DNA of 10,606 nt from CAZEQH01 sp964566875 (GTDB taxonomy: Bacteria; Patescibacteriota; Minisyncoccia; Minisyncoccales; JANBVM01): the NCBI GenBank assembly GCA_964566875.1, contig CAZMJM010000020.1:1-10606 (forward strand). The letters run 5' to 3'. Under the pieces are notes generated by a model that ran no database searches, was not told the DNA's origin, and saw only the letters and a list, made by a program, of their open reading frames with translations. Position 1 is the stretch's first letter. Every line of letters starts with the position of its first letter. This document shows, one piece after another, positions 1-6,239 of the stretch. A program made the position numbers and the translations under genes.

Positions 1-1550
1 TTGGTGCTGCCGCCGGCCACCCCTTCCACCTTGATTCTGAGGCTGGAAATGTCCTCCCAGTTACTGAGGAAGTAGGCGTCGTACTCAAAGTAGCCGCCGT
101 TAAGCTGGTTGGACAGGTTGCTGGAGGATATTTCATCCAGAACGTTCCAATTTGTCCCATCCAGGGACCAATAGATAATGACCCTGGAGTCTAGGTCGGG
201 AAGGATATCCTCGGTGCTCGTCTCGCCCCCGCTTCCTGGAGGCGGAGTAGTTGTCGGCTCGGTGCTAGTAGCTATTGGTTCCGTGGTGGTAGCCATTAAA
301 TCTGTGGAAGTTGTTGTTGGTGCAGAACCCGCCTCTGACGTAATAACAGCCTCCACCTCGCTTTCTTCAGGCGGAGTGGTTATTGATTTGGTAGACGTGA
401 CCGTTTCTTCCGTGCTGGTGGTTGTCGGTTCAGTAGAGTTTGTTTCTATTTCACCTTCCGAAACTTCAGCGAAGGAGGGTTCTTCCTTTACAACCTCTAC
501 GTTATTCTCGTCCTCTCCAAGGACCGGTTCTGTGGAGCTGACAAAAGGAATTTCCCCTGCCCAAGCTACAGAATTTAGTCTCATGGCCAGGAACCTGAAG
601 AAATAAACAATTTTATCTCTTAAATCCTCAATAAACATCCTGAGGTCCTTTATAAATCCTGTTTGCCCCGCACCAGGCGGTGCAGAGATTCCCTCATCCT
701 GGATATTTATATCAGCATCCTTTTCTCCTATAGCTAAAGAGATACTTATTTTTGCTCCCTGGAATTCAGATTCCGGGATATCCTGATTACTTCCAAAACC
801 CTCACAAAAGAGAGCAAGTGACCCGGTTTTATAAACGGCTGAGTTTTCCGTTGAGAAATCGGAAAGGTCGCCTTCGGAAACAACTTCAGGAGAACCCTGG
901 GCATTATCGGAATTCTGCCACTGGCCGTAGGAATTGGCTGTATACAGACTAACGGTATCGGTGTCCTCTTCTACGAAAGCGCTGACCGCTCCCTGCAAAT
1001 GGCTTATCGAAGAACCGGCATTTCCAACTAAAAACAACACTGCGAAAACGAGTGCTGTAAGACTTAAGGCTTGAATTTGCTTTGTAGCGGGTTGGAGACC
1101 GGCAAAAGAGAGCTCTAACCCGGGATCAATAGTAAAGAGATTTTTTCTGCCGACATCCTTGAAATCAAGACCGTTGGCGGTCGCCTTCCGATATTCGGCA
1201 AGGCTTTCCCTGGATATCAGCCAGGAAACCTGAGTGCGGACCTTGCGGCCGCCGACCTCCCCTTTCCTGAGCAACTGGGCAATGTAATTTGGAGCGTAGC
1301 CTGATACGACAGCTGCCTTTTTTAAGGACATCTCTCTGCCGATCAGGGGTACTTTTTTTATAGTCCTTTTTTTACCGCGGCAGTATTCAATAAATTCGGC
1401 CGTCCTAACCTTCCAGAAAGTATTCTTGCATAATTTTTTACCTTTGACGCGACCCTCTCTTATGAGCCAACCTAAATAGTCTGCATGATATCCGAAAATT
1501 CTGCTTGCTTCTTTTAAAGTAAGATACTCTTTATCTTTTTGAATTTGCAT
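1..1550 (-). CDS. Membrane-anchored protein with two N-terminal helix-turn-helix domains and a large extracellular region (C-terminus cut by window edge)
   Basis: The reading frame is open from an ATG at 1550 to the window edge, 516 codons, and lacks its C-terminus. Residues about 8-57 and 73-121 are two similar excisionase/MerR-like winged-helix modules: each begins with a YLTLKEAS or EMSLKKAA helix, then a helix ending in LIREGRVKGKK or LLRKGEVGGRK, then an aromatic strand. One membrane segment lies at about 160-178 with basic residues before it, predicting a cytoplasmic N-terminus. Outside are a globular part (180-330), a Thr/Ser/Glu/Pro linker (about 368-446, repeated TTST/ATST-type units) and a beta-rich domain starting near IIYWSLDGTNW (458-468). 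The layout recalls ToxR/CadC-type transmembrane regulators, but the DNA-binding domain is a different family and its regulatory role is inferred. The nearest upstream in-frame stop is at 1572-1574; no Shine-Dalgarno is visible. Confidence 0.85.
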   Translation of the reverse strand, partial: MQIQKDKEYLTLKEASRIFGYHADYLGWLIREGRVKGKKLCKNTFWKVRTAEFIEYCRGKKRTIKKVPLIGREMSLKKAAVVSGYAPNYIAQLLRKGEVGGRKVRTQVSWLISRESLAEYRKATANGLDFKDVGRKNLFTIDPGLELSFAGLQPATKQIQALSLTALVFAVLFLVGNAGSSISHLQGAVSAFVEEDTDTVSLYTANSYGQWQNSDNAQGSPEVVSEGDLSDFSTENSAVYKTGSLALFCEGFGSNQDIPESEFQGAKISISLAIGEKDADINIQDEGISAPPGAGQTGFIKDLRMFIEDLRDKIVYFFRFLAMRLNSVAWAGEIPFVSSTEPVLGEDENNVEVVKEEPSFAEVSEGEIETNSTEPTTTSTEETVTSTKSITTPPEESEVEAVITSEAGSAPTTTSTDLMATTTEPIATSTEPTTTPPPGSGGETSTEDILPDLDSRVIIYWSLDGTNWNVLDEISSSNLSNQLNGGYFEYDAYFLSNWEDISSLRIKVEGVAGGST

Positions 1551-1678
1551 CAACAAAGGGACTAAGTACTTTTAGACCTTAACCCCTATCAAAGAACTAA
1601 TGCCCTCTTTTGGAAATGGAAAATTGTTTGACCGCAAATTTCCATTTTTAGCCTTATCTCGAGGGTAAAGATTACCTT

Positions 1679-1704
1679 ATTGTATCACAAAAAAACAATG
1701 TCAA
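1679..1704 (-). promoter_or_regulatory. Candidate promoter of the helix-turn-helix membrane protein
   Basis: On the minus strand a perfect TTGACA (1699-1704) is followed by a T-run and an extended -10, TGATACAAT (-10 hexamer 1679-1684). The spacer is only 14 nt, short for a sigma-70 promoter, so the extended -10 may be the main determinant. The leader would be about 120 nt. Confidence 0.4.
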
Positions 1705-1712
1705 TACTGTGG

Positions 1713-1800
1713 AAAAGTCAAAAGGAAAATCGCTCTCCAGTGAGAGCATACGGCAGCAAACCAGACGCTGACGAGAACGCTCTCCGAGATACAATGTTTA
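1713..1800 (-). ncRNA. Candidate structured leader or small RNA with alternative hairpins
   Basis: Read on the minus strand, segment A GGAGAGCG (1785-1778), segment B GCTCTC (1747-1742) and segment C GGAGAGCG (1738-1731) allow two exclusive pairings. B with C gives a 6-bp stem with a 4-nt loop, followed by ATTTTCCTTTT, resembling an intrinsic terminator. A with B gives an alternative 6-bp stem enclosing a small CAGC/GCTG helix (1770-1754). A TGCTAAAAT extended -10 lies just upstream (1808-1816). It could be an attenuated leader of the gene starting at 1550 or a separate RNA of about 75 nt. No known RNA family is recognised. Confidence 0.3.
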
Positions 1801-1807
1801 ATGTATT

Positions 1808-1816
1808 ATTTTAGCA
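1808..1816 (-). promoter_or_regulatory. Possible extended -10 element
   Basis: The minus strand reads TGCTAAAAT, an extended -10. The same nonamer lies upstream of the PAS gene (4442-4450), and the shared plus-strand 14-mer is TATTTTAGCAAAAA (1807-1820 and 4441-4454). The matching -35 position (CCAACA, 17 nt upstream) is weak, so the call rests on the -10 and its repetition. Confidence 0.3.
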
Positions 1817-1940
1817 AAAAGCGACAGAAATGTTGGTGTAAAAAAGACAATCTGGGAAAAAAGGAAAGGAAAAAGATATTTATATATCTTTAATAATCTT
1901 TTATATTGATAAACATTATTAAATATTAATAGACTACACT

Positions 1941-1974
1941 GCCCAAAATAAAACTCTTCTATTTAGGAAGAGTT
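1941..1974 (-). terminator. Intrinsic terminator of the gene ending at 2030
   Basis: The minus strand has a perfect 8-bp stem AACTCTTC / GAAGAGTT (1974-1967 and 1959-1952) with a 7-nt loop, followed by TTATTTTGGG. It lies about 55 nt after the stop codon of the upstream gene. The stem is moderately AT-rich, so efficiency is uncertain. Confidence 0.6.
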
Positions 1975-2029
1975 GATTATTATTAAATTTCTTACTGCGA
2001 TTTGGCGTAATGGGTGTTGTTGCCTGCCG

Positions 2030-3100
2030 TCATTTTTTTAACACGTTCTTATTTGAAATACATCTTTCGGCAAATTCTCTAGCATCTCTTGGTAAGTCCT
2101 TAGATAAAGCAGCTTCTATAAAAAATCCTTGCTCATCAATGCCTTTTTGTTCTGCAATACGATAAATACGGGAAAGAGCCATGGTTTCCAGCGAATCGTA
2201 AAAAGCAAAAGTTACTGGAGATTCCAAGGACCAAACTATTTCTTCCAGGAGCGCTATATCGGATATTTCCCAAATGGCTATTTCTCTTGTATCTCTGGGG
2301 AACATTCTGTTTAGGACCGCTGATACTAAAAAGTTGATGTCCAATTTTTTGCCGCTCAACATAACAATTTTTTTGAAGATCTTTCCATGTAAATACGATT
2401 GCGCCTTTTCAAAAATATAGAACAAGAAATCAATATCATCGATATTAATCACGGCAGCTGCCTTTACTATGTCGTTTTCGTTTTTATTAATAACTATATT
2501 CTTTAGAACCTTCTGATTTAATAGTTTCCTTAAAATCAAGGTTTTCAATTTATTACAATTCTTCTCTTTTTTAGCGGCTTTATATAGCCTCATAATCTCT
2601 TTCTCGGTAAAGAATTCCAGAGAAACTTCCTTAAGGACATCCTCTAATCCCCAAAGGAGAAAATTATCGCAACCATCCCTGCCTCCTCCACTTTTCAAGA
2701 AAATTTTTCTCAGTAATCTTTTGTCCAGTTCCGGTGAACTTTTCTTAATCTCGTTGTGAAGGAATAAGGTATATTTTTTTCCTTCAAATTCGGGCCAGAG
2801 GAACTTTACAACTTTGAATCCTTCAATATCTTTCTCCTCTATCCGAAAAAATTTGTATTCTTCATTAATCGATACCGCCCCGTATACGGATATATAGGCA
2901 AAAAGGGGATGCCCCCAAACAACAAGAATTTTGTCATAGCAGTCACTATTTTCTGTAATTTCCACCAAATCATTATTTTCTTCAATACATTTTCCCAAGT
3001 CTTCCTCTCTAATAGCTAAATAAAAGCAATCAAATAATTCTTTATCGGCAAGACCGATTATATCGGCACACTCTTTTCTATCACTTTCAGGGAAGTTCAT
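2030..3100 (-). CDS. Hypothetical protein with predicted alpha-helical repeats, AT-rich
   Basis: I do not recognise this family. The 356-residue product has no signal peptide or membrane segment and should be cytoplasmic. The first third looks mixed alpha/beta (hydrophobic strands near KILVVWGHPLFAYISVYG); the rest is Leu/Ile/Lys/Glu-rich and probably all helical. A short motif occurs twice near the C-terminus, about 69 residues apart: MFPRDTREIA and DLPRDAREFA, suggesting HEAT/ARM-like repeats. A GTG at 3109 is in frame, but AGAGAG sits about 8 nt upstream of the ATG at 3100 and too close to the GTG, so I chose the ATG. The gene is visibly more AT-rich than the surface-protein genes and uses many AAA, ATA and TTA codons, which may indicate separate ancestry. 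It has its own promoter and terminator; its stop is TGA. Confidence 0.8.
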   Translation of the reverse strand: MNFPESDRKECADIIGLADKELFDCFYLAIREEDLGKCIEENNDLVEITENSDCYDKILVVWGHPLFAYISVYGAVSINEEYKFFRIEEKDIEGFKVVKFLWPEFEGKKYTLFLHNEIKKSSPELDKRLLRKIFLKSGGGRDGCDNFLLWGLEDVLKEVSLEFFTEKEIMRLYKAAKKEKNCNKLKTLILRKLLNQKVLKNIVINKNENDIVKAAAVINIDDIDFLFYIFEKAQSYLHGKIFKKIVMLSGKKLDINFLVSAVLNRMFPRDTREIAIWEISDIALLEEIVWSLESPVTFAFYDSLETMALSRIYRIAEQKGIDEQGFFIEAALSKDLPRDAREFAERCISNKNVLKK

Positions 3101-3137
3101 CTTTATCACTCTCTTTTATATGTAAAGAACTGTAATA

Positions 3138-3166
3138 AGATTAATGGTTCCGGAATCTAAAGTCAA
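3138..3166 (-). promoter_or_regulatory. Candidate sigma-70-like promoter of the hypothetical gene
   Basis: On the minus strand, TTGACT (3161-3166, 5 of 6 consensus bases) and TAATCT (3138-3143, 3 of 6) are separated by exactly 17 nt. It lies just after the terminator of the upstream gene, leaving a leader of about 30 nt before the ATG at 3100. Confidence 0.45.
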
Positions 3167-3169
3167 TAA

Positions 3170-3200
3170 TAATTTAAAACCCCTCAATTGATGAGGGGTT
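3170..3200 (-). terminator. Intrinsic terminator of the V4R-like gene
   Basis: A perfect 9-bp stem AACCCCTCA / TGAGGGGTT with a 5-nt loop (3178-3200) is followed on the minus strand by TTAAATT, extending the TT of the stem. It begins 22 nt after the stop codon at 3223. The plus-strand side has no T-run, so it acts on minus-strand transcripts. Confidence 0.8.
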
Positions 3201-3222
3201 CAAAGATAGCGGTCTAAATTTA

Positions 3223-3822
3223 CTACCATTTTAAAAGGAATTCGTGGTAGTCATCGCCCTTATGAGGACACTTTGTTTCTTCACACGTCATTTCATCCCG
3301 GATTATCATTCTCAGCACAGTAGGAAAATATCCCTTCAGGTACTGGCACTCCAGAGGGTGGAAGTCAAAATTATAAAGCCTGCCTATAAGATATCTTCTC
3401 TCCTTATTATATTCGGCCACTTTAAGGTCGCCTACGGTATAATATTTTCGCCAAATTTTGGGAATCTCGTTCATCACCCTCTCAAAAGAAAAGAAATACT
3501 TCACGAAAAGCCGCAGTATAAGGGATACCTTGGAGCCGTACCTGCCCATCTCTACAAAGTCCTTTTCATGAAAATTAAACAACCGCTGCAGCACCACCAG
3601 GGTCATAGCCTTGAGGAAGATAGGATAATAATCCATCTCCTTTATCTTAGAATATACAATGGGATATCCCAGGTCAGACATTGCCTTCTCCAGCTTTTTA
3701 ACCCCATCTTCTCCCAGCTCTTTCAATACAAAACCGCCATCTGCCTTAAGAGAAACACCCCTAACCTTCCCTTTTAAAGACTCTAATTTTTCAAGTTCTT
3801 CCTTGGATATTATTTGTTCCAT
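3223..3822 (-). CDS. V4R / heme-NO-binding-like (DUF2378-type) sensor-fold protein
   Basis: The 199-residue product has no signal peptide. After a charged N-terminal segment (1-60), residues about 64-199 follow the pattern of the V4R/HNOB-like superfamily: helices with MDYYPIFLKAMTLVVLQRLF (64-83), a middle FERVMNEIPKIWRKYYTVGD (113-132), and a C-terminus with C180 and C185 around ETKCPHKGDDYHEFLLKW. This resembles the family's Cys-x3-Gly-x3-Cys ending, though the second Cys is His193 here. The fold binds small hydrophobic ligands or heme in related proteins; the ligand here is unknown. No output domain is fused. It lies between the PAS gene and the unknown gene, each with separate terminators, so any link to the PAS protein is positional only. 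No Shine-Dalgarno precedes the ATG. The family assignment was made by eye and needs a profile search. Confidence 0.75.
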   Translation of the reverse strand: MEQIISKEELEKLESLKGKVRGVSLKADGGFVLKELGEDGVKKLEKAMSDLGYPIVYSKIKEMDYYPIFLKAMTLVVLQRLFNFHEKDFVEMGRYGSKVSLILRLFVKYFFSFERVMNEIPKIWRKYYTVGDLKVAEYNKERRYLIGRLYNFDFHPLECQYLKGYFPTVLRMIIRDEMTCEETKCPHKGDDYHEFLLKW

Positions 3823-3837
3823 AATTATTGGAAATTA

Positions 3838-3873
3838 AAAAATAAAAACCGGGAGAGAGCGCTTCAATCCCGG
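3838..3873 (-). terminator. Strong intrinsic terminator after the PAS gene
   Basis: On the minus strand, stem CCGGGA (3873-3868) pairs with TCCCGG (3854-3849) across a 13-nt loop, followed by TTTTTATTTTTTAA. It begins about 40 nt after the PAS stop codon. The T-run runs close to the ATG of the next gene at 3822, so this hairpin also lies in that gene's leader if the promoter at 3883-3910 is real. Confidence 0.75.
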
Positions 3874-3882
3874 ATTTCAAGA

Positions 3883-3910
3883 TTTATAGATAAAATTGGT
3901 CTATGGTCCA
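3883..3910 (-). promoter_or_regulatory. Candidate promoter of the V4R-like gene
   Basis: On the minus strand, TGGACC (3905-3910, 4 of 6) and TATAAA (3883-3888, 5 of 6) are separated by 16 nt, directly after the PAS stop codon. Transcription would start just upstream of the terminator hairpin at 3838-3873, so the V4R-like gene may be expressed only when that hairpin is bypassed. Confidence 0.35.
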
Positions 3911-3912
3911 TA

Positions 3913-4392
3913 CTACTTCCTTTTCTTGGAACCTTTGAGCTTCTCCTTTAAATCCTTTATTGTCCTCTTCATCTTTTCCTCTTTGGCTTTCATTCTGGTG
4001 ACGTCAAGAAATGTGAGAAAATATCCCACTACTTCCCCTTCTTCGTTCTCACGGACCTTGGTAAATATCTGGACAGGAATCATTTTACCCTTCTTGGTGA
4101 CAAGCTTCAACTCTCTTGCCTTCACAGATCCCTTTTTAAAAGTGTCTTTGGCTAATTTATCAATGGACTTCTTGGAAAAGAGTTTTTCTATCGGTTCGCC
4201 TACCACTTCAAAGGACTTATAGCGAGAAAGTTCTTCAAAACCCGGATTCGCCTCAAGGAGAACTCCTATGTTGCTCACGAAACAAAGCGGCAACGAAGAA
4301 AAGTAAAAAAGGTCGTGAATATAACTTTCCAAAGAAGCTAAATCGTCTGTTAGATAAGCCTCTTTGTCTTCTGGTTCTTCTTTGTTATCCAT
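3913..4392 (-). CDS. Stand-alone PAS domain protein
   Basis: The 159-residue product is predicted to be a soluble cytoplasmic sensor. An acidic N-terminus (1-18) leads into one PAS domain (about 20-133): first strands SLPLCFVSNIGVLLEANP, the helix GFEELSRYKSFEVVGEPIEK, the beta hairpin KLVTKKGKMIPVQIF and the closing GYFLTFLDVTRMKAKEEKM. These match the usual PAS spacing, including the N-P-x-F-x-x-L-x-x-Y helix start. A very basic coiled-coil tail (133-159) replaces the kinase, cyclase or regulator domain usually attached to PAS. It may act by binding a separate partner or, given the Lys/Arg tail, nucleic acid; both are inferences. No known cofactor-binding signature stands out. No Shine-Dalgarno is seen; instead a GTTAAT/ATTAAC hairpin (4393-4410) abuts the ATG. 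Confidence 0.88.
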   Translation of the reverse strand: MDNKEEPEDKEAYLTDDLASLESYIHDLFYFSSLPLCFVSNIGVLLEANPGFEELSRYKSFEVVGEPIEKLFSKKSIDKLAKDTFKKGSVKARELKLVTKKGKMIPVQIFTKVRENEEGEVVGYFLTFLDVTRMKAKEEKMKRTIKDLKEKLKGSKKRK

Positions 4393-4410
4393 GTTAATCT
4401 TAGTATTAAC
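4393..4410 (-). promoter_or_regulatory. Hairpin abutting the PAS start codon
   Basis: A perfect 6-bp inverted repeat, GTTAAT and ATTAAC with a 6-nt loop, ends immediately before the ATG, where a Shine-Dalgarno would normally be. It could influence translation initiation, but in AT-rich DNA it could also be chance. Confidence 0.3.
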
Positions 4411-4441
4411 TTTTATCGGGTGGGCCTTGATGACTTACTTT

Positions 4442-4470
4442 ATTTTAGCAAAAAACAAAGTCAATGCCTA
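4442..4470 (-). promoter_or_regulatory. Promoter of the PAS gene, embedded in the preceding terminator
   Basis: The minus strand has an extended -10 TGCTAAAAT (hexamer 4442-4447). A TAGGCA hexamer (4465-4470, 4 of 6 to TTGACA) sits exactly 17 nt upstream. A better-looking TTGACT (4459-4464) is only 11 nt from the -10. The leader to the ATG at 4392 would be about 43 nt. Confidence 0.5.
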
Positions 4471-4475
4471 TTGAC
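4449..4475 (-). terminator. Intrinsic terminator of the surface-protein cluster
   Basis: On the minus strand, a 6-bp stem GTCAAT / ATTGAC with a 4-nt loop (4475-4460) is followed by TTTGTTTTTT. It overlaps the last base of the cohesin stop codon and the promoter of the next gene. The stem is short but the T-run is good. Confidence 0.65.
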
Positions 4476-6223
4476 TATTTTTCTTTCTCTATTCCCAACT
4501 CCTCTTCAATATCCTTGATTTCCTTGCCTAAGAATTCTTCTGATATATCAAGGGCTTCCTTTAATTTATCTCTTACATATTCTTCAGATTCGCTCAGAGA
4601 AGGTTTCTTATCCAAGAATTCTACCTGTTCTTCAACCTCCTGGCGCAGGGCATTAAAGACCTTACCAGAAGTAAGTCTGACTTCCTGAGTCTCTTTCTTT
4701 ATCTTTCCTATCCTGTCGGCACACTTTGCCCTCTGAAGGAAAATCACAACTATAAGCACCAGGACGATTAAAGCTAAAGCCAAAATGATAAAATGACCGT
4801 ATAATTCAAGCAACGAGGGGGGTATTACCCCGAATGAAGACCTGGAGCTGGGAGTGCTCTGTGCTCCCCTGGAATCAATCACTTTGGCCCAGATTTCGTA
4901 ATTTCCCTCTTCTATCCCATCCTGGGCAAAATAAGTCCAGGTTCCATCAGAGGCGGTCATGGTCTGGCCTGATAGATTTCCGCCCCCTTCTTTTTCCATA
5001 AATACCTCTATTTTGGCCTGAGGATAAAAAGAGATACCCTTGACTATCAAGATATCACCCAAGTCTATCTGTTCCGGGACATCCGTGATGGTGGGGGCCT
5101 TAAGCGGCTCTATGGTGATGTTCACGGAAGAGGCAGTAGAATTGCCTGCCTTATCGACAGCCCTTACCTCAACCTGGATATCTCCGGGCGATTGAGGCGA
5201 CATCTTATATTTCCTGTCCTGGAAATTATTCGGGTCCATTTGAGACCAATCGGTCTCCCCTATCTTCATCTCATAATGATCTATGCCGGAAAGGCTGTCC
5301 GTGGTGCTACTGAACACCAATACGGGTTGGGGGTCGGTAGGGTCGGTCATTTCTACTTTGACCGTAAATGGATTGGGGGGAGCCGTATCTATTAAAACCT
5401 TCCTGTGGGCTATGGGACCCCAACCGTGATTATTCTTAAATTTTATGTGAAAATACCAGACTCCGTCTTCCACGTCATCTTCGTAGGTAGCAGACTCCAG
5501 AAGGCCTTCTGAATTGGAATCGGGAACGGCGTCGGGTCTCTCATGTAAAAGAAGACTTACCCCTATCACATCGGGGGGTAATTCCCACTCAAATTCAGGA
5601 TTATTATTGGAGTACCAACTCTCCGGTTCAGGATGGGTCGGAGAAGAAACCTTAGGTAGCGGCGGGAGAAGTCCAGTGCCAGGAGAAGTGGTTTCCTCTT
5701 CTTCCGGCGGCGGAGTGGTGGCGGCTTTTTTCAGCGTATAATTCCCCTCTCCATAACTGGATAATACATTGGTACCCATACCATCGGCAGCCAATACGGA
5801 CCCCGAGGAAAATTTCACCTTGGTATCCCCTTCCTTAAGGGCTTTGAAGGTAATGGTAAAAATCGTCCCGAAAGTTCCCTTGAAAGCCTGGGGATTGCCT
5901 CCGCCGAAAGAAATTTCCCCTTTACTATTGGAAAAGGTAGGCTCCTGGGTCCAGAGGGTGAATATGGAATTGGTTTTTCCCAGTCCGGTTACTGAAAGAT
6001 AACCGGTATCAAAGGTAATTATGCCGTCGGCGGCGTTTATTCCAGTGCCCCCTCCGCTGTCTACGATTACCTTAATAGAAAAAGTGCTATCTACGTTATA
6101 AGAACCGCTTTCTGGCGACAGCAGCAAACTGGCACCAGCCGCCTCAACCGTATTGATTAAACCTGACCCAAAAGCCAATCCCAGCACCAGAAAAATTGAT
6201 AAAATTGCTATTCTTTTTCCCAT
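4475..6223 (-). CDS. Membrane-anchored cohesin-domain surface protein
   Basis: The 582-residue product (from ATG 6223) begins with a signal peptide MGKRIAILSIFLVLGLAFG ending near VEAAG. Residues about 31-166 match a cohesin domain: LLLSPESGSYNVDSTFSIKV, GINAADGIITFDTGYLSV, then FKGTFGTIFTITFKAL. A Pro/Glu/Thr linker (about 167-195) leads to about three Ig/FN3-like beta domains (195-280, 281-375, 376-466), one membrane helix (about 473-497) and a cytoplasmic, charged, probably coiled-coil tail of about 85 residues. Cohesins bind dockerins, and a dockerin protein is encoded three genes upstream, so this is its likely membrane receptor. The cytoplasmic tail is unusual for a scaffold and could connect to intracellular partners. 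An in-frame GTG at 6256 would overlap the preceding gene and add 11 residues; neither start has a Shine-Dalgarno. This is the last gene of the cluster. Confidence 0.88.
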   Translation of the reverse strand: MGKRIAILSIFLVLGLAFGSGLINTVEAAGASLLLSPESGSYNVDSTFSIKVIVDSGGGTGINAADGIITFDTGYLSVTGLGKTNSIFTLWTQEPTFSNSKGEISFGGGNPQAFKGTFGTIFTITFKALKEGDTKVKFSSGSVLAADGMGTNVLSSYGEGNYTLKKAATTPPPEEEETTSPGTGLLPPLPKVSSPTHPEPESWYSNNNPEFEWELPPDVIGVSLLLHERPDAVPDSNSEGLLESATYEDDVEDGVWYFHIKFKNNHGWGPIAHRKVLIDTAPPNPFTVKVEMTDPTDPQPVLVFSSTTDSLSGIDHYEMKIGETDWSQMDPNNFQDRKYKMSPQSPGDIQVEVRAVDKAGNSTASSVNITIEPLKAPTITDVPEQIDLGDILIVKGISFYPQAKIEVFMEKEGGGNLSGQTMTASDGTWTYFAQDGIEEGNYEIWAKVIDSRGAQSTPSSRSSFGVIPPSLLELYGHFIILALALIVLVLIVVIFLQRAKCADRIGKIKKETQEVRLTSGKVFNALRQEVEEQVEFLDKKPSLSESEEYVRDKLKEALDISEEFLGKEIKDIEEELGIEKEK

Positions 6224-6239
6224 AAATCGGATGAAAAAT

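Larger units (their letters stand above)
1551..2029. other. 479-bp intergenic region without a gene
   Basis: No convincing coding frame is seen on either strand. From high to low coordinates it holds a terminator hairpin for the upstream gene (1941-1974), an A/T-only hairpin of AAAGATAT with ATATCTTT (1872-1891), a possible promoter (1808-1816), a GC-richer patch that folds in two alternative ways (1713-1800), a possible promoter for the downstream gene (1679-1704) and about 130 nt of leader. The leader has an imperfect inverted repeat, TGGAAAATT (1617-1625) against AAATTTCCA (1636-1644). Confidence 0.7.

Noticed and set aside
178..606. Plus-strand open frame of 142 codons rich in Ser and Val
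   Set aside because: It is the complement of the Thr/Glu/Pro linker of the minus-strand surface protein; the low-complexity antisense explains both its composition and its length.
1713..1800. tRNA gene in the GC-richer intergenic patch
   Set aside because: There is no GGTTCRA-type T-loop, anticodon arm or acceptor stem; the folding is a set of alternative hairpins.
3244..3777. Plus-strand open frame of 177 codons
   Set aside because: It lies entirely antisense to the V4R-like gene, which has family-like motifs, a terminator and a candidate promoter; the plus frame has no recognisable domain.
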